From Aquarana catesbeiana (Eukaryota; Chordata; Amphibia; Anura; Ranidae), in NCBI RefSeq assembly GCF_042186555.1, contig NC_133332.1, positions 128,028,375 to 128,092,374 of the forward strand: a stretch of 64,000 nt of DNA, given 5' to 3'. Below, one piece after another: positions 12,073-22,544 of this stretch. The notes below the pieces were generated by a model that ran no database searches, was not told where the DNA came from, and was given only the letters and a program-made list of their open reading frames with translations. Positions within the stretch are counted from its first letter, which is position 1; the number at the start of each line of letters is the position of its first letter. The position numbers were made by a program, and so were the translations under genes.

Positions 12073-12147
12073 TGGCAGCTCCGTGGCTTAGAGGTTAGAA
12101 CTTCTGCTTATGTATCCCTGAGGGTCTGGGTTCAAATCTCAACCATG
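12073..12147 (+). repeat. tRNA-like segment with Pol III A and B boxes (copy B)
   Basis: A-box-like TGGCTTAGAGGTTAG starts at 12084 and B-box-like GGGTTCAAATC at ~12128. The spacing suits a tRNA-derived promoter, and the segment ends 'aaccatg'. No clean cloverleaf is apparent, so I read it as the head of a tRNA-derived SINE or a tRNA relic rather than a tRNA gene. The equivalent stretch in composite A is at 31831-31905. Confidence 0.5.
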
Positions 12148-12253
12148 TTACTTCATGTAGAGAAGTTGTCTCATCTCCCAGGTCCTATAATTATGTCTAA
12201 ATGTAGTAGTTATGTGTAGGAGGGTTCCACCACCATTGTAAGTCTTTTCCAGA

Positions 12254-13169
12254 TACACTATTTAGCCAAAAGTATTGGGACACCTGCCTTTACACACACA
12301 TGAACTTTAATGGCAGCCCAGTCTTAGTCCGTAGGGTTAAAATTTGATTTGGTCCACCCTTTGCAGCTAGAACAGCTTCTGGGAAGGCTGTCCACAAGGT
12401 TTAGTGTGCCTATGGGAATGTTTGATCATTCTTCCAGAAGTGCATTTGTGAGGCCAGGCACTGATGTTGGATGAGAAGGCCTGGCTCGCATTCTCTACTC
12501 TAATTCAGCCAAAGGGTGTTCTATCGGGTTGAGGCCAGGACTCTGTGCAGGCCAGTCAAGTTTCCCCACCCCAAACTTGCTTATCCATGTCTTTATGGAC
12601 CTTGCTTTGTGCACTGGTGTGCAAACATGTTGGAACAGGAAGGGGCTTTCCCCAAACTGTTCACACAAAGTTGGGAGCATGAAATTGTCCAAAATGTCTT
12701 GGTATGCTGATGCCTTAAGAGTTCACTTAACTGGAACTAAGAGGCCAAGCCCAACCCCTGAAAAACAACCCCACATCATAATTACCCCTCCACCAAATCA
12801 TTTGGACCAGTGCACAAAGCAAGGTCCATAAAGACATGGATGAGTGATTTTGGGGTGGAGGAACTTGACTGGCCTGCACAGAGTCCTGACCTCAACACAA
12901 CAGAACACCTTGGGGATGAATTAGAGAGGAGACTGTAGGTCAGGCCTTCTCGTCCAACATCAGTGCCTGACCTCACAAATGCACTTGGAAGAATGGTCAA
13001 ACATTCCCATAGACATACTCCTAAACCTTGTGGACAAGAAGAGTTGAAGCTGTTATAGCTGCAAAGGGTGGGCCAAATGAGTTTTGAACCCAATACTAAT
13101 ACTGGGATGCCATTACAGTTCATTTGCATTTAAAGGCAGGCGTCCCAATACTTAGGCCAATATATTGTA
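12254..13169. mobile_element. Palindromic Tc1-derived element (copy B)
   Basis: Bounded by TA at 12254-12255 and 13168-13169, with inverted ends sharing AGTATTGGGAC.CCTGCCTTTA. The left arm encodes, on the minus strand, a Tc1 transposase C-terminal fragment (FLFQHVCTPVHKARS, LDWPAQSPGLNPIEHP). The right arm encodes a second, diverged copy of the same C-terminal segment on the plus strand (~12805-13080, with stops). It is therefore a foldback made from two inverted partial transposases, not a normal Tc1. It lacks the N-terminal DNA-binding domain and cannot make transposase. Also present at the same place in composite A. Confidence 0.8.
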
Positions 13170-13234
13170 TATTGCTTGTGACACTGAGCATGGCTATGGA
13201 CTTAGGGCTGGTTCACACCACAGAGATGCAGAGA

Positions 13235-13540
13235 ACATGTGTGGGGATGCCTGGTGGGTAAGTAAGTGGGTAGCAGTTCTGTCTAGCAGCACCTGGGATG
13301 TTGGCTCAATTCCCCAACATGCTAATCCTTGTATTGAAGTTTATATGTTATCCCTGTGTGGGTTTCTCACCACAATCCAAAGACATGCTGGCATTTTATT
13401 TGTCTCCTGTCGAAATAGGTTCTAATGTAAGAACGTTAATTTTGGACTTTATATTGGAAGCTCATTGCAGCCAGGGACTGATGTTAATGTTTATTAGCAC
13501 TAATCATGCCCAGGGACTTGGACAATTCAAATTTTAGGGT
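13235..13540 (+). repeat. SINE-like tRNA-derived repeat (copy B)
   Basis: Contains 'taagtgggtagcagttctg' (A-box-like) and 'ggctcaattcc' (B-box-like), then the segment 'ccaaagacatgctgg' and a tail with 'ggaagctcattgcagccaggg'. I recognise this order from common amphibian dispersed repeats whose tail reads 'agattgtaagctcc...agggactgatgt'. The family name is not assigned. Paralogue in composite A at 32995-33305. Confidence 0.5.
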
Positions 13541-14554
13541 TTATACTGCACGGGTACATATGCTTAGAAAACTGTTGCTTTGTTTATGTGGATGCAAATG
13601 GACTTTGATCTTTGCCCTGTAGTTGGAGATTTGATGCACATAGCCAAGGGCTAACAGAGTTGCGAACACTATTATGTGTTCCTGCCCATCAGGTGCAATC
13701 ACTTTAGACATACATGAAGAGACAGATTGAAAGATACTGGTGGGCGTGTACTTCTATTGGGTGTGTCAGTGTGCTAACAATACAACCTCTCTTATATAAA
13801 GGCCTGCAGTAGGGGGTTCGTTTGGCCTGAGAAGGTCAGTTTTTTTGCTGTGATTTGTGGGGGAGAAGGAATGCTATTGGGAGATTTGATGAAATTCTTG
13901 TGCATTTTTTCAATCAAAAGAGGGTTTATGTGGCCATGCTGTCAATGTTGTGTGTGTATTGTTCCTGTCTGATCATGCAAACATCGTTTGGAAGCATCTA
14001 CTGACCTACTCTTTTTTTTTATCTCGTTTAATCATGTACACCGAAATGCAGCTTCCAGCAGAACATGGTCACCAATGTATGTATGTGTGGATTGTGGGCT
14101 GGTGGTGGGTGTTTTGAATAAGTCTTTTGTAATATTATGTTGGAATGCTTTGTAAGAATGACTGTTAAGTATGTTTCTATAATCTTGCAGATAACAATGT
14201 GATGTGTTGCCCATTATATACAGAAATTAAAGCTGTGTCCACTTTAAGGTTTTGTCTAATTTTAGATTGTAAGCTCCTATGAGCAGGGCCCTTAAAATCC
14301 CATTGCTAAATGTAGCACCATATATCCTGTCCAAAATTTTTTGAAGCTAGTAAATGAATGTAATTTTTTTGTTTTTCTGCTGGTAAAATAAAAGTACATT
14401 GTTGAGCCTTGTTGTGGTGTTTTGTTTTTTTTTTTTTTTTTTTTTTTTTCTTCTACTTTCTTCTCTTTAGTTTGTGGGTGGTGGTTTTGGGAAAGTGCAA
14501 TATCTCTTATATTTTATTTCAATATGTATTTGTGCACCAAAAAACTAATCTCTT
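13541..14554. other. Non-coding interior of composite B
   Basis: No coding potential seen. It contains a 'ttagattgtaagctcctatgagcagggc' type SINE-tail motif (~14263-14292) and a poly(T) run (~14425-14449). Similar sequence is at 33306-34296 in composite A. Confidence 0.5.
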
Positions 14555-14858
14555 TGCCCTGGTTCACATTGATGCTACTTTGAAATCGCGCTACTTCACT
14601 TGAAGTAGCACGATTTCAAAGTAGCAAGGTCAGCGTGATTTTAGGTGCTACTTGATAGACATCCGTGTGGCTTCATACACAAATGTCTATTGAAGTCGCA
14701 CCAGAAATCGGCAAAAGTAGTGCAGGAACTACTTTAGCAAATTGGTGAGGTGCCACAAAAAAAAGTTGCATCGATTGGAACAGTGCCATTGCTGCCAATA
14801 GTCATGCGATTTGATCACTCAAATTGCATGACAAATTGCTCCAATGTAAACCTAGGCT
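14555..14858. mobile_element. MITE-like repeat (copy B)
   Basis: Starts GCCCTGGTTCACATTGATG and ends with the approximate inverse (CCAATGTAAACCTAGGC). Just inside the left end is a hairpin, GCTACTTTGAAATCG.GCTACTTCA, with its complement (14574-14625). ~300 bp, no coding capacity. A paralogue sits at 34297-34598 in composite A. Confidence 0.5.
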
Positions 14859-15715
14859 TCTGCACACCTGCAAGTAAATGATAAAGGTAGAATCTTTATA
14901 GATAACAGCTGTGGAGAATTGCAGGTAATGAATTCAGCTGGTGGATAGGCAGTGTTTGTGTCAGCTTTAGTTCACATTGGTGCGATTTGACATGTCAAAG
15001 CGGTGACAATTGCACTGTTTTAATTGGTGTGACTTTGGGGTGCAATTTGTATTGATATCAGTGCAGAAACCTGCACAGATGTCTCTGAAATTGTCCCTGC
15101 AGTCGGAACTGACATGCGGGAATGAAAGTGTGTGATTTCAGCTCAACGATTTCCTCCTGCTGCTAACCCAGGGACACCATTTCTTATCGAACGCCTTTAA
15201 ATATCATAAGTAGAAATACAAATTTGCATATCTGAAAATAAACAAAAATAATAAAATTCTAATAGTGGTTGCGATCAAATATTTGCAGCAGCGATCAACA
15301 GAGTGTAGTTTCGCCTGCTGACCCAGAAATAAGTCATTGTAATCACCTAGAAGTCCCTGTGCTGGTCAAGATCTCCATCTAGGTGGACATGGCGAGGTCC
15401 CTCTTTAGCAAAGAGGAGGTGCGGCTCATTTTCCGGATAAGGGTATGATATGTACTTGTGCTTAATCAATGCGGGGGTGGATTTGGTAGTTAGATTTGGT
15501 GTGGGTGGGGTTCATTGATTTGTTTGGCATCCCCACACATTTGCTTCTGGCCCATGTGCACACATCACTTCCTGCATTTGTTCTGCTGATGTAAATGCAA
15601 GTATAATTGAGAGCTCCTTTCTATTAAAATATATATGACTTGTTTCACAGTTGGGCGACTTTGGACTTCCAAGTTGCTTGACAAGTTGTACCCCCATGAT
15701 TCTTAATGAGAACTA
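14859..15715. other. Non-coding interior of composite B
   Basis: Nothing coding seen. 'gctttagttcacattggtgcgatttg' (~14965-14990) is reminiscent of another ~200 bp MITE of the same kind as 14555-14858. Collinear with 34599-35490. Confidence 0.4.
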
Positions 15716-15791
15716 GGGATGGGCCTAACATCCCCCCTGTTCGGTTCGCAGCAGAACATGCGAACAGACAAATAAATTTGTGCGAACACCA

Positions 15792-16981
15792 TTAAAACCG
15801 CTTCCCGCCCGCCATACGCCAAATGATGTCCTCGGCTTTGAGTGGGGATATCTGAGTGATGCCTGTAGCTACAGACATCATCCAGATATCGTCTTTTAGA
15901 GCCTGCGAATCTGCACACCATAAGAATGATCACAGTGGCTGTTCCACTGCTTGATCATTCTAACAGGAGGCGAGAGGGGACGTCCCCCCCTCCCGCCACC
16001 CTCTGGTGCTTGTACCGACTTACCGCTACGATCGGTGAGTCGGTCACAGGATCCGCCAGCCCTGGATGTTTAGCATAGAGATTTCTGGTGGACCAGATGG
16101 TCGCCGGAATCTCTATGATCGTTCGGAGGCCGGGCGTGATGTTATGACGTCACGCCCGGCCTCTGTATTAATAAAAAACGGCGCCGCTTCGGCTGGGAAG
16201 CACAGATCGTTTTTTTTTTTTATTTCAGGCTTCTAAACCTAGAGGTGAGATGTGGGGTCTTATTTACCCCACATCTCACTGTAAAGAGCACCTGTCATGC
16301 TTATTCCTATTACAAGGGATGTTTACATTCCATGTAATAGAAACAAAAGTGATCAAAAAAATTTTTGGGGGAAAAAAAGTGTCAAGCTAAAATAAAAAAA
16401 GTAAAATTAACAATAAAAAAAAAAACTTTTAAAGTGCCCCTGTCCCTGTGAGCTCGCATACAGAAGCGAACGCATACATAAGTCCCGCCCACATATGAAA
16501 ATGTTGTTCAAACCACACATGTGAGGTGTCGCCACGAACATTAGAGCGAGAGCAATAATTTTGGTCCTGGACCTCCTCTGTAACTCAAAACATGTAACCA
16601 GTAAAAATTTTTAAAGCGTCGCCTAAGGGGATTTTCAAATAGCGAAGTTTGGTGCCATTCCACGAGCGTGTGCAATTTTGAAGCGTGACATGTTGGGTAT
16701 CTATTTACTTGGCGTAACTTCATCTTTCACATTATGCAAAAACATTGGGCTAACTTTCTTGTTTTTTTTTTAAAGCCCAAAACTGTTTTTTTTCCCAAAA
16801 AAACGCATTCGAAAAATTGCTACGCAAATACCGTGCTAGATAAAAAGTTGCAATGACCGCCATTGTATTCTCTAGGGTCTCTGCTAAATTTGGGGGTTCT
16901 ATGTAATTTTCTAGTCAAAAAATTATGATTTTTACATGTAAGAGAGAAATGTCAGAATTGGCCTGGTAGGCAAGTGGTTAA
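15792..16981. mobile_element. piggyBac-like non-autonomous element with TTAA TSD
   Basis: 1190 bp between TTAA at 15792-15795 and TTAA at 16978-16981. The ends are imperfect inverted repeats (AACCGCTTCCCGCCC vs CCACTTGCCTACC). The right end resembles the end of the decayed piggyBac at 29743-29759 (GGCAAGTGGTTAA), suggesting a shared family. Composite A has the uninterrupted target at 35568-35571 (gccgTTAAggtctatgg), so this insertion is verified by an empty site. No transposase frame. Confidence 0.82.
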
Positions 16982-17326
16982 AGTTTATGGGACACGAACA
17001 TGAATAATCAAAAGTGCTAATTTTAAAGGCTTATATGCATGGTATTGTCATAAAAAGTGTTTAGGGACCTGGGTCCTGCCCCAGAGGATATGTATGAATG
17101 CAAAAAAGTTTTAAAAATGGCTGTTTTTTCAGGAAGCAGTGATTTTAATAATGCTTAAAGTGAAACAATAAAAGTGTAATATACCTTTAAATTTCGTACC
17201 TGGGGGGTGTCTATAGTATGCCTGTAAAGGGGCGCATGTTTCCCGTGTTTAGTACAGTCTGACAGCAAAATGACATTTCAAAGGAAAAAAGTAATTTAAA
17301 ACTACTCGCGGCTATACTGAATCGCC

Positions 17327-17727
17327 GGTGTCTTGCCGAGAAAGTTTCCTCGGCGGATAAGGTCCCCCCTGTACTGCGCAAGTGCTGCGCTTGCGCAGTA
17401 CCAACGACTAGCAGCCGCCGAAAATAGCCAAAGATGAAAATCTTCAATCATCTGTACACGGCGCCTGCGCCCTGGGTCCAGGCTGAAGCCCCACCATCCA
17501 AGTGGACCTAGAGGGGGAATAAAAAAGTGCCGAGCAAAGCGAGGCCGTGCCCGAAGCGTGGCGAGCGAAGCGAGCCCGTGGTGGACCCTCTTACAGGCGC
17601 CGTGTACAGCTGATTTCTTCTCTATTTCGCTTCGGCTATTTCCGCCGGCTCCTACTGCGCAGGCGCTGCGCCTGCGCAGTAGAGGGGGGTCCTTATCCGC
17701 CGAGAGGAACTTTCTCGGCAGAACACC
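17327..17727. mobile_element. GC-rich MITE within the foldback arm
   Basis: Roughly 400 bp present in copy B but absent from the same point in copy A ('attgccggtctgacaatac', ~35922). The ends are ~38 bp imperfect TIRs sharing TGCCGAGAAAGTT and CGGCGGATAAGG. The interior is rich in CpG with GCGCCTGCGCAGTA-type inverted repeats. TSD is not clear. Confidence 0.65.
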
Positions 17728-20300
17728 AGCCCGACAATACACATAAAAGTTCATTGATAAAAACGGCATGGGAATTCCCCACAGGGGAACCCTGAACCAA
17801 AATTAAAAAAAAAATGACATGGGGGTCCCCCTAAATTCCATACCAGGCCCTTCAGGTCTGGTATGGATATTAAGGGGAACCCCGGCCAAAATAAAAAAAA
17901 AATTGGCGTGGGCTCCCCCTCAAAATCTATACCAGACCCTTCAGGTCTGGTATGGATTTAAAGGGGAACCCCGCGCCAAAATTAAAAAAAAAAAATGGCG
18001 TGGGGTACCCCCAAAAATCCATACCAGACCCTTATCCGAGCACGCAACCTGGCAGGTCGCAGGAAAAGAGGGGGGCGAGAGAGCGCCCCCCCCTCCTGAA
18101 CCGTACCAGGCCACATGCCCTCAACATTGGGAGGGTGCTTTGAGGGTAGCCCCCCAAAGCACCTTGTCCCCATGTTGATGAGGACAAGGGCCTCATCCCC
18201 ACAACCCTGGCCCGGTGGTTGTGGGGGTCTGCGGGCAGGGGGCTTATCGGAATCTGGAAGCCCCCTTTAACAAGGGGACCTCCAGATCCCAGCCCTCCCC
18301 CCTGTGTGAAATGGTAAGGGGATACAAAAGTACCCCTACCATTTCACCAAAAAAATGTCAAAAATGTTAAAAATGACAAGAGACAGTTTTTGACAATTCC
18401 TTTATTTAAATGCTTCTTCTTTCTTCTATTTTCTATCTTCTTTCATCTATCTTCCTTCAGTTTCTTCCTCCATCTTCTTCTGGTTCTTCTTGTTCTTCTG
18501 GTTCTTCTTGTTCTTCTGGTTCTTCATCCGGTCTTCTCGTCTGGCATCTTCCTCAGCGGCGCCGTCTTCACTTCATCTTCTTTCCTCGGGCCGCTCCGCA
18601 TCCACGATTGGATGGGAGGCTCCCGCTGTGTGACGCTTCTCCTCTTCTGACAGTTCTTAAATAACAGAGGGCGGGTGACCCCGCCCCCCTCTGACGCAGG
18701 GCAGGTGACCCCGCCCCCCTCTGACACACGGGGACTTCCCTGTGGCATTCCCCGTGACGTCAGAGGGGGGCGGGGGCACCCGCCCTGCGTCAGAGGGGGC
18801 GGGGTCACCCGCCCTCCGTTATTTAAGAACTGTCAGAAGAGGAGAAGCGTCACACAGCGGGAGCCTCCCATCCAATCGTGGATGCGGAGCGGCCCGAGGA
18901 AAGAAGATGAAGTGAAGACGGCGCCGCTGAGGAAGATGACGGACGAGAAGACCGGATGAAGAACCAGAAGAACAAGAAGAACCAGAAGAACAAGAAGAAC
19001 CAGAATAAGAAGATGGAGGAAGAAACCGAAGGAAGATAGATGAAAGAAGATAGAAAATAGAAAAAAGAAGAAGCATTTAAATAAAGGAATTGTCAAAAAC
19101 TGTCTCTTGTCATTTTTAACATTTTTGACATTTTTTTGGTGAAATGGTAGGGGTACTTTTGTATCCCCTTACCATTTCACACAGGGGGGAGGGCCGGGAT
19201 CTGGGGGTCCCCTTGTTAAAGGGGGCTTCCAGATTCCGATAAGCCCCCTGCCCGCAGACCCCCACAACCACCAGGCCAGGGTTGTGGGGATGAGGCCCTT
19301 GTCCTCATCAACATGGGGACAAGGTGCTTTGGGGGGCTACCCCCAAAGCACCCTCCTAATGTTGAGGGCATGTGGCCTGGTACGGTTCAGGAGGGGGGGC
19401 GCTCTCTCGTCCCCCACTCTTTTCCTGCAGCCTGCCAGGTTGTGTGCTCGGATAAGGGTCTGGTATGGATTTTTGGGGGTACCCCACACCATTTTTTTTT
19501 TTAATTTTGGCGCGGGGTTCCCCTTAAAATCCATACCAGACCTGAAGGGTCTGGTATAGATTTTGAAGGGGACCCCACGCCAATTTTTTTTTTTAATTTT
19601 GGCCGGGGTTCCCCTTAATATCCATACCAGACCTGAAGGGCCTGGTATGGAATTTAGGGGGACCCCCACGTCATTTTTTTTTAAATTTTGGTTCGGGGTT
19701 CCCCTTTGGGGAATTCCCATGCAGTTTTTATCAATGAACTTTTATGTGTATTGTCGAGCCGGCAATTCAGTATAGCCGCGAGTAGTTTTAAATAACTTTT
19801 TTTCCTTTCAAATGTCATTTTGCTGTCAGACTGTTCTAAACACGGGAAACATGCGCCCCTTTACAGGCATACTATAGACACCCCCCAGGTACGAAATTTA
19901 AAGGAATATTACACTTTTATTGTTTCACTCAAAGCATTATTAAAATCACTGCTCCCGAAAAAACATCCGTTTTTAAAAAAAAAATTGGCATTGATCCATG
20001 TCCACTGGGGCAGAACCCGGGTCTCCAAACACTTTTTATGGCAAAGAACTTGCATATAAGCCTTCAGTGAGAACTTTGGATTTTGCAGGTTCGAGCCCCA
20101 CTGACTTCCACTATTCCAGCATATGTGATCTGACAGGCATTATTGCCGCAATAGTGCTGCTTTCCATTTGCATTAGCGCTGACTTTCTGAGAGTTGAAGT
20201 CTTCCTGGCCTTTTTTGGTACTGCAGGAGAATTTTTTGGCGCTATAGTCTGTACTTCAGAAAGGAACAGAGGAAAGAGAAGGAAGTAACCACCTTATTTT

Positions 20301-20302
<2 letters not shown>

Positions 20303-20337
<35 letters not shown>

Positions 20338-20340
20338 TAT
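20303..20340. repeat. (TA)n microsatellite, Tc1 target
   Basis: About 18 TA units immediately left of the Tc1 element; a shorter TA run ('taatatatataca', 21907-21919) lies on the other side. This fits Tc1 insertion at a TA inside a TA repeat, followed by expansion or slippage that removed the outer left TIR. Confidence 0.7.
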
Positions 20341-20341
20341 T

Positions 20342-21908
20342 ATGTGACAACACTGAAGAAATTACACTTTGCTACAATGTAAAGTAGTGAGTGTACAGCT
20401 TGTATAACAGTGTAAATTTGCTTTCCCCTCAAAATAACTCAACACACAGCCAATAATGTCTAAACCGCTGGCAACAAAAGTGAGTACAACCCTAAGTGAA
20501 AATGTCCTAATTGGGCCCAATTAGCCATTTTCCCCCTTCCCGGTGTCATGTAACTTATTAGTATTACAAGGTCTCATGTGTGAATGGGGAGCAGATGTGT
20601 TAAATTTGGTGTTATCGCTCTCACTCTCTCATACTGGTCACTGGAAGTTCAACATGGCACCTCATGGCTAAGAACTCTCTGAGGATCTGACAAAAAGAAT
20701 TGTTGCTCTACATAAACATGGCCTAGACTATAAGAATATTGCCAGGACCCTGAAACTGAGCTGCAGCATGGTGGCCAAGACCATACAGTGGTTTAACAGG
20801 ACAGGTTCTCGCCATGGTCAACCAAATAAGTTGAGTGCACATGCTCAGCGTCATATCCAGAGGTTGTCTTTGGGGAATAAATGTATGATTGCTGCAAGCA
20901 TTGCTGCAGAAGTTGAAGAGGTGGGGGGTCAGCCTGTCAGTGCTCAGACCATATGCCACACACTGCATCAAATTGGTCTGCATGGCTATTATCCCAGAAG
21001 TAAGCCTTTTATAAAGATGATGCACAAGAAAGTACACAAACAGTTTGCTGAAGACAAGCAGACTAAGGACATGGGTTACTGGAGCCATGTCCTGTGGTCT
21101 GATGAGACCAAGATAAACTTATTTGGTTCAGATGGTGTCAAGAGTGTGTGGTGGCAACCAGGTGAGGAGTACAAAGATAAGTGTGTCTTGCCTACAGTCA
21201 AGCATGGTGATGGGAGTGTCATGGTCTGGGGCTGTCTGAGTGCTGCTGGTACTGGGCAGCTACAGTTCATTGAGGGAACCATGAATGCCAACATGTACTA
21301 TGACATACTGAAACAGAGCATGATCCCCTCCCTTCAGATACTGGGCCACAGGGCAGTATTCCAACATGATAACGACCCCAAACACACCTCCAAGATGACC
21401 ACTGCCTTGCTAAAGAAGCTGAGGTTAAAGGTGATGGACTGGCAAAGCATGTCTCCAGACCTAAACCCTATTGAGCAACTGTGGGGCAACTGCAAATGGA
21501 AGGTGGAGGAGCACAAGGTCTCTAACATCCACCATCTCGGTGATGTCATCATGGAAGAGTGGAAGAGGACTCCAGTGGCAACCTGTGAAGCTCTGGTGAA
21601 CTCCATGCCCAAGAGGGTTAGGGCAGTGCTGGAAAATAATGGTGGCCACACAAAATATTGACACTTTGGGCCCAATTTGGACATTTTCACTTAGGGGTGT
21701 ATTCACTTTTGTTGCTAGTGGTTTAGACATTAATGGCTGTGTGTTGCATTATTTTGAGGGGGCAGCAAATTTACACTGTTATACAAGCTGTACATTCACT
21801 ACTTTATATTGTAGCAAAGTATCATTTCTTCAGTGTTGTCACATGAAAAGATATAATAAAATATTTACAAAAACATGAGGGGTGTACTCACTTTTGTGAG
21901 ATACTGTA
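20342..21908 (+). mobile_element. Tc1 transposon with truncated left TIR
   Basis: Left and right ends are inverted repeats ('gtgacaacactgaagaaat' and its complement; 'ggcaacaaaagtgagtac' and its complement). The right end extends ~60 bp further, to GTACTCACTTTTGTGAGATACTG plus TA at 21907-21908, whereas the left end starts at the TA repeat and lacks this outer part. It carries one transposase frame. The truncated left TIR would prevent mobilisation even by an active transposase. Confidence 0.88.
20654..21661 (+). pseudogene. Tc1 transposase (DD34E), single nonsense codon
   Basis: 335-residue Tc1/mariner transposase whose only obvious lesion is TAA at codon 6 (20669-20671). The rest is open from 20672 to 21661. 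A paired helix-turn-helix DNA-binding region covers ~1-110 (LTKRIVALHKHG, AKTIQWFNRTGS). The catalytic residues are visible: D in WSDETKINLFG (~21102), D in QHDNDPKHTS (~21369) and E in PDLNPIEQLWG (~21475), with 34 residues between the first Asp of HDND and the Glu. The segment after NRTGS looks a few residues shorter than in relatives I know, possibly a small in-frame deletion in the DNA-binding domain. A downstream ATG (20768) would give a protein lacking the first helix-turn-helix. Confidence 0.9.
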
Positions 21909-21929
21909 ATATATATACATTACACTTTT

Positions 21930-22052
21930 ATTTGTAACTGTAACTGTAAAGGTTCCAGGTTCGGGTCTCTCAAAATGGCATCTTTGGAGACCCTGTGAAA
22001 GTGTGCCCTAGAACTGTGCAGTGTTGTACCCTAGTCTAATACTCCACTAGTA
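21930..22052 (-). mobile_element. piggyBac 3' flank, left of hAT-1
   Basis: Non-coding segment ('ggttccaggttcgggtctctc...gtaccctagtctaatactcc') that becomes contiguous with the piggyBac transposase 3' end at 28474 once hAT-1 and one TSD copy are removed. The distal TTAA end of the piggyBac is not visible here and may have been lost or lie beyond the Tc1. Confidence 0.55.
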
Positions 22053-22544
22053 TGTGGTAGCAGTGGCGGAACTACCGCCATAGTGACAAACACGGTCGCT
22101 ATGGGGCCCCGGCCCGCTGCCGAGTGGGGCCCTCAGCTGGGGGCCTGCTGCCAAGTGGCATCGGCAAGCTCCTGTGACTGTCCTGCACAGAAGACAGAAC
22201 ACCGGCCAGACGCCATCCCAGTGCGTGACGTCACTCGGCCAGAGGAGGGAGGAGTGTCGAGAGCTACTGCAGAGCCTGCAACCAAGAGGAGCCAGGCAGC
22301 GCTGCCGAGGAGGAACCTCTACTTTATTGCAGAGCGCCAGAGACAGATTCAGAGGTCATTCACGTTTCACAGGTAAGTAAGCAGCAAGCAGTATACTACC
22401 ATCCACAGCTAAATTAATCTGATGCATTCAGTGATGCCATACGGCCGGAGGAATATAAACTGTCTGTTCTCTAATATGCAGCATGGTGGGGGGAGGGGGT
22501 AAATGTCCTACACTGGATAGTAACTGCTGTATTAATGTCCTGCA

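Larger units (their letters stand above)
15716..20080. repeat. Giant foldback (inverted repeat) region of composite B
   Basis: The left arm begins with the hAT-2-like end 'tagggatgggcc' (~15717), continues after the TTAA insertion at 16982 and runs to a centre near 18745. The right arm runs from ~18760 to ~20080. Inner arms (18340-18735 vs 18790-19140) are nearly perfect complements. Each arm holds tandem ~60-80 bp units with 'ccataccag..cc.tcaggtctggtatgg' mini-palindromes and A/T runs. CpG-rich stretches flank the centre. The outer part of the left arm aligns by eye with hAT-2 53500-54060. Reading frames inside are strand-symmetric artefacts of the palindrome. Confidence 0.8.
10961..20248. 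mobile_element. Composite TIR element, copy B
   Basis: Starts with GGGGGTCATTTACTATAGCGC at 10961. Its whole length, apart from nested insertions, is similar to copy A (30346-48474). The right TIR is truncated: homology with A stops in 'ggcgctatag' at ~20247, just before the part reading 'taaatgaccccc' in A. Inside lie a Tc1-derived palindrome (12254-13169), tRNA-like/SINE-like repeats, MITE-like repeats, a TTAA element (15792-16981), a GC-rich MITE (17327-17727) and a giant foldback. No transposase frame is visible, so it is non-autonomous. After subtracting the two insertions unique to B it is ~7.7 kb. The superfamily cannot be assigned from the TIR alone. Confidence 0.75.

Noticed and set aside
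12073..12147. Functional tRNA gene
   Set aside because: A and B boxes are present but I cannot draw a proper acceptor stem or anticodon arm, and the copy in composite A is more decayed. Kept only as a tRNA-like repeat.
18390..19096. Matching small frames on both strands around 18.4-19.1 kb and 36.6-37.1 kb
   Set aside because: The frames mirror each other because the sequence is a palindrome; Leu/Ser-rich tandem codons come from ttctt-type repeats. No evidence of a protein.
22083..22380. Small protein encoded by the GC-rich start of hAT-1
   Set aside because: Two overlapping frames are open only because of high GC content; position and the splice donor at its end fit a leader exon better.
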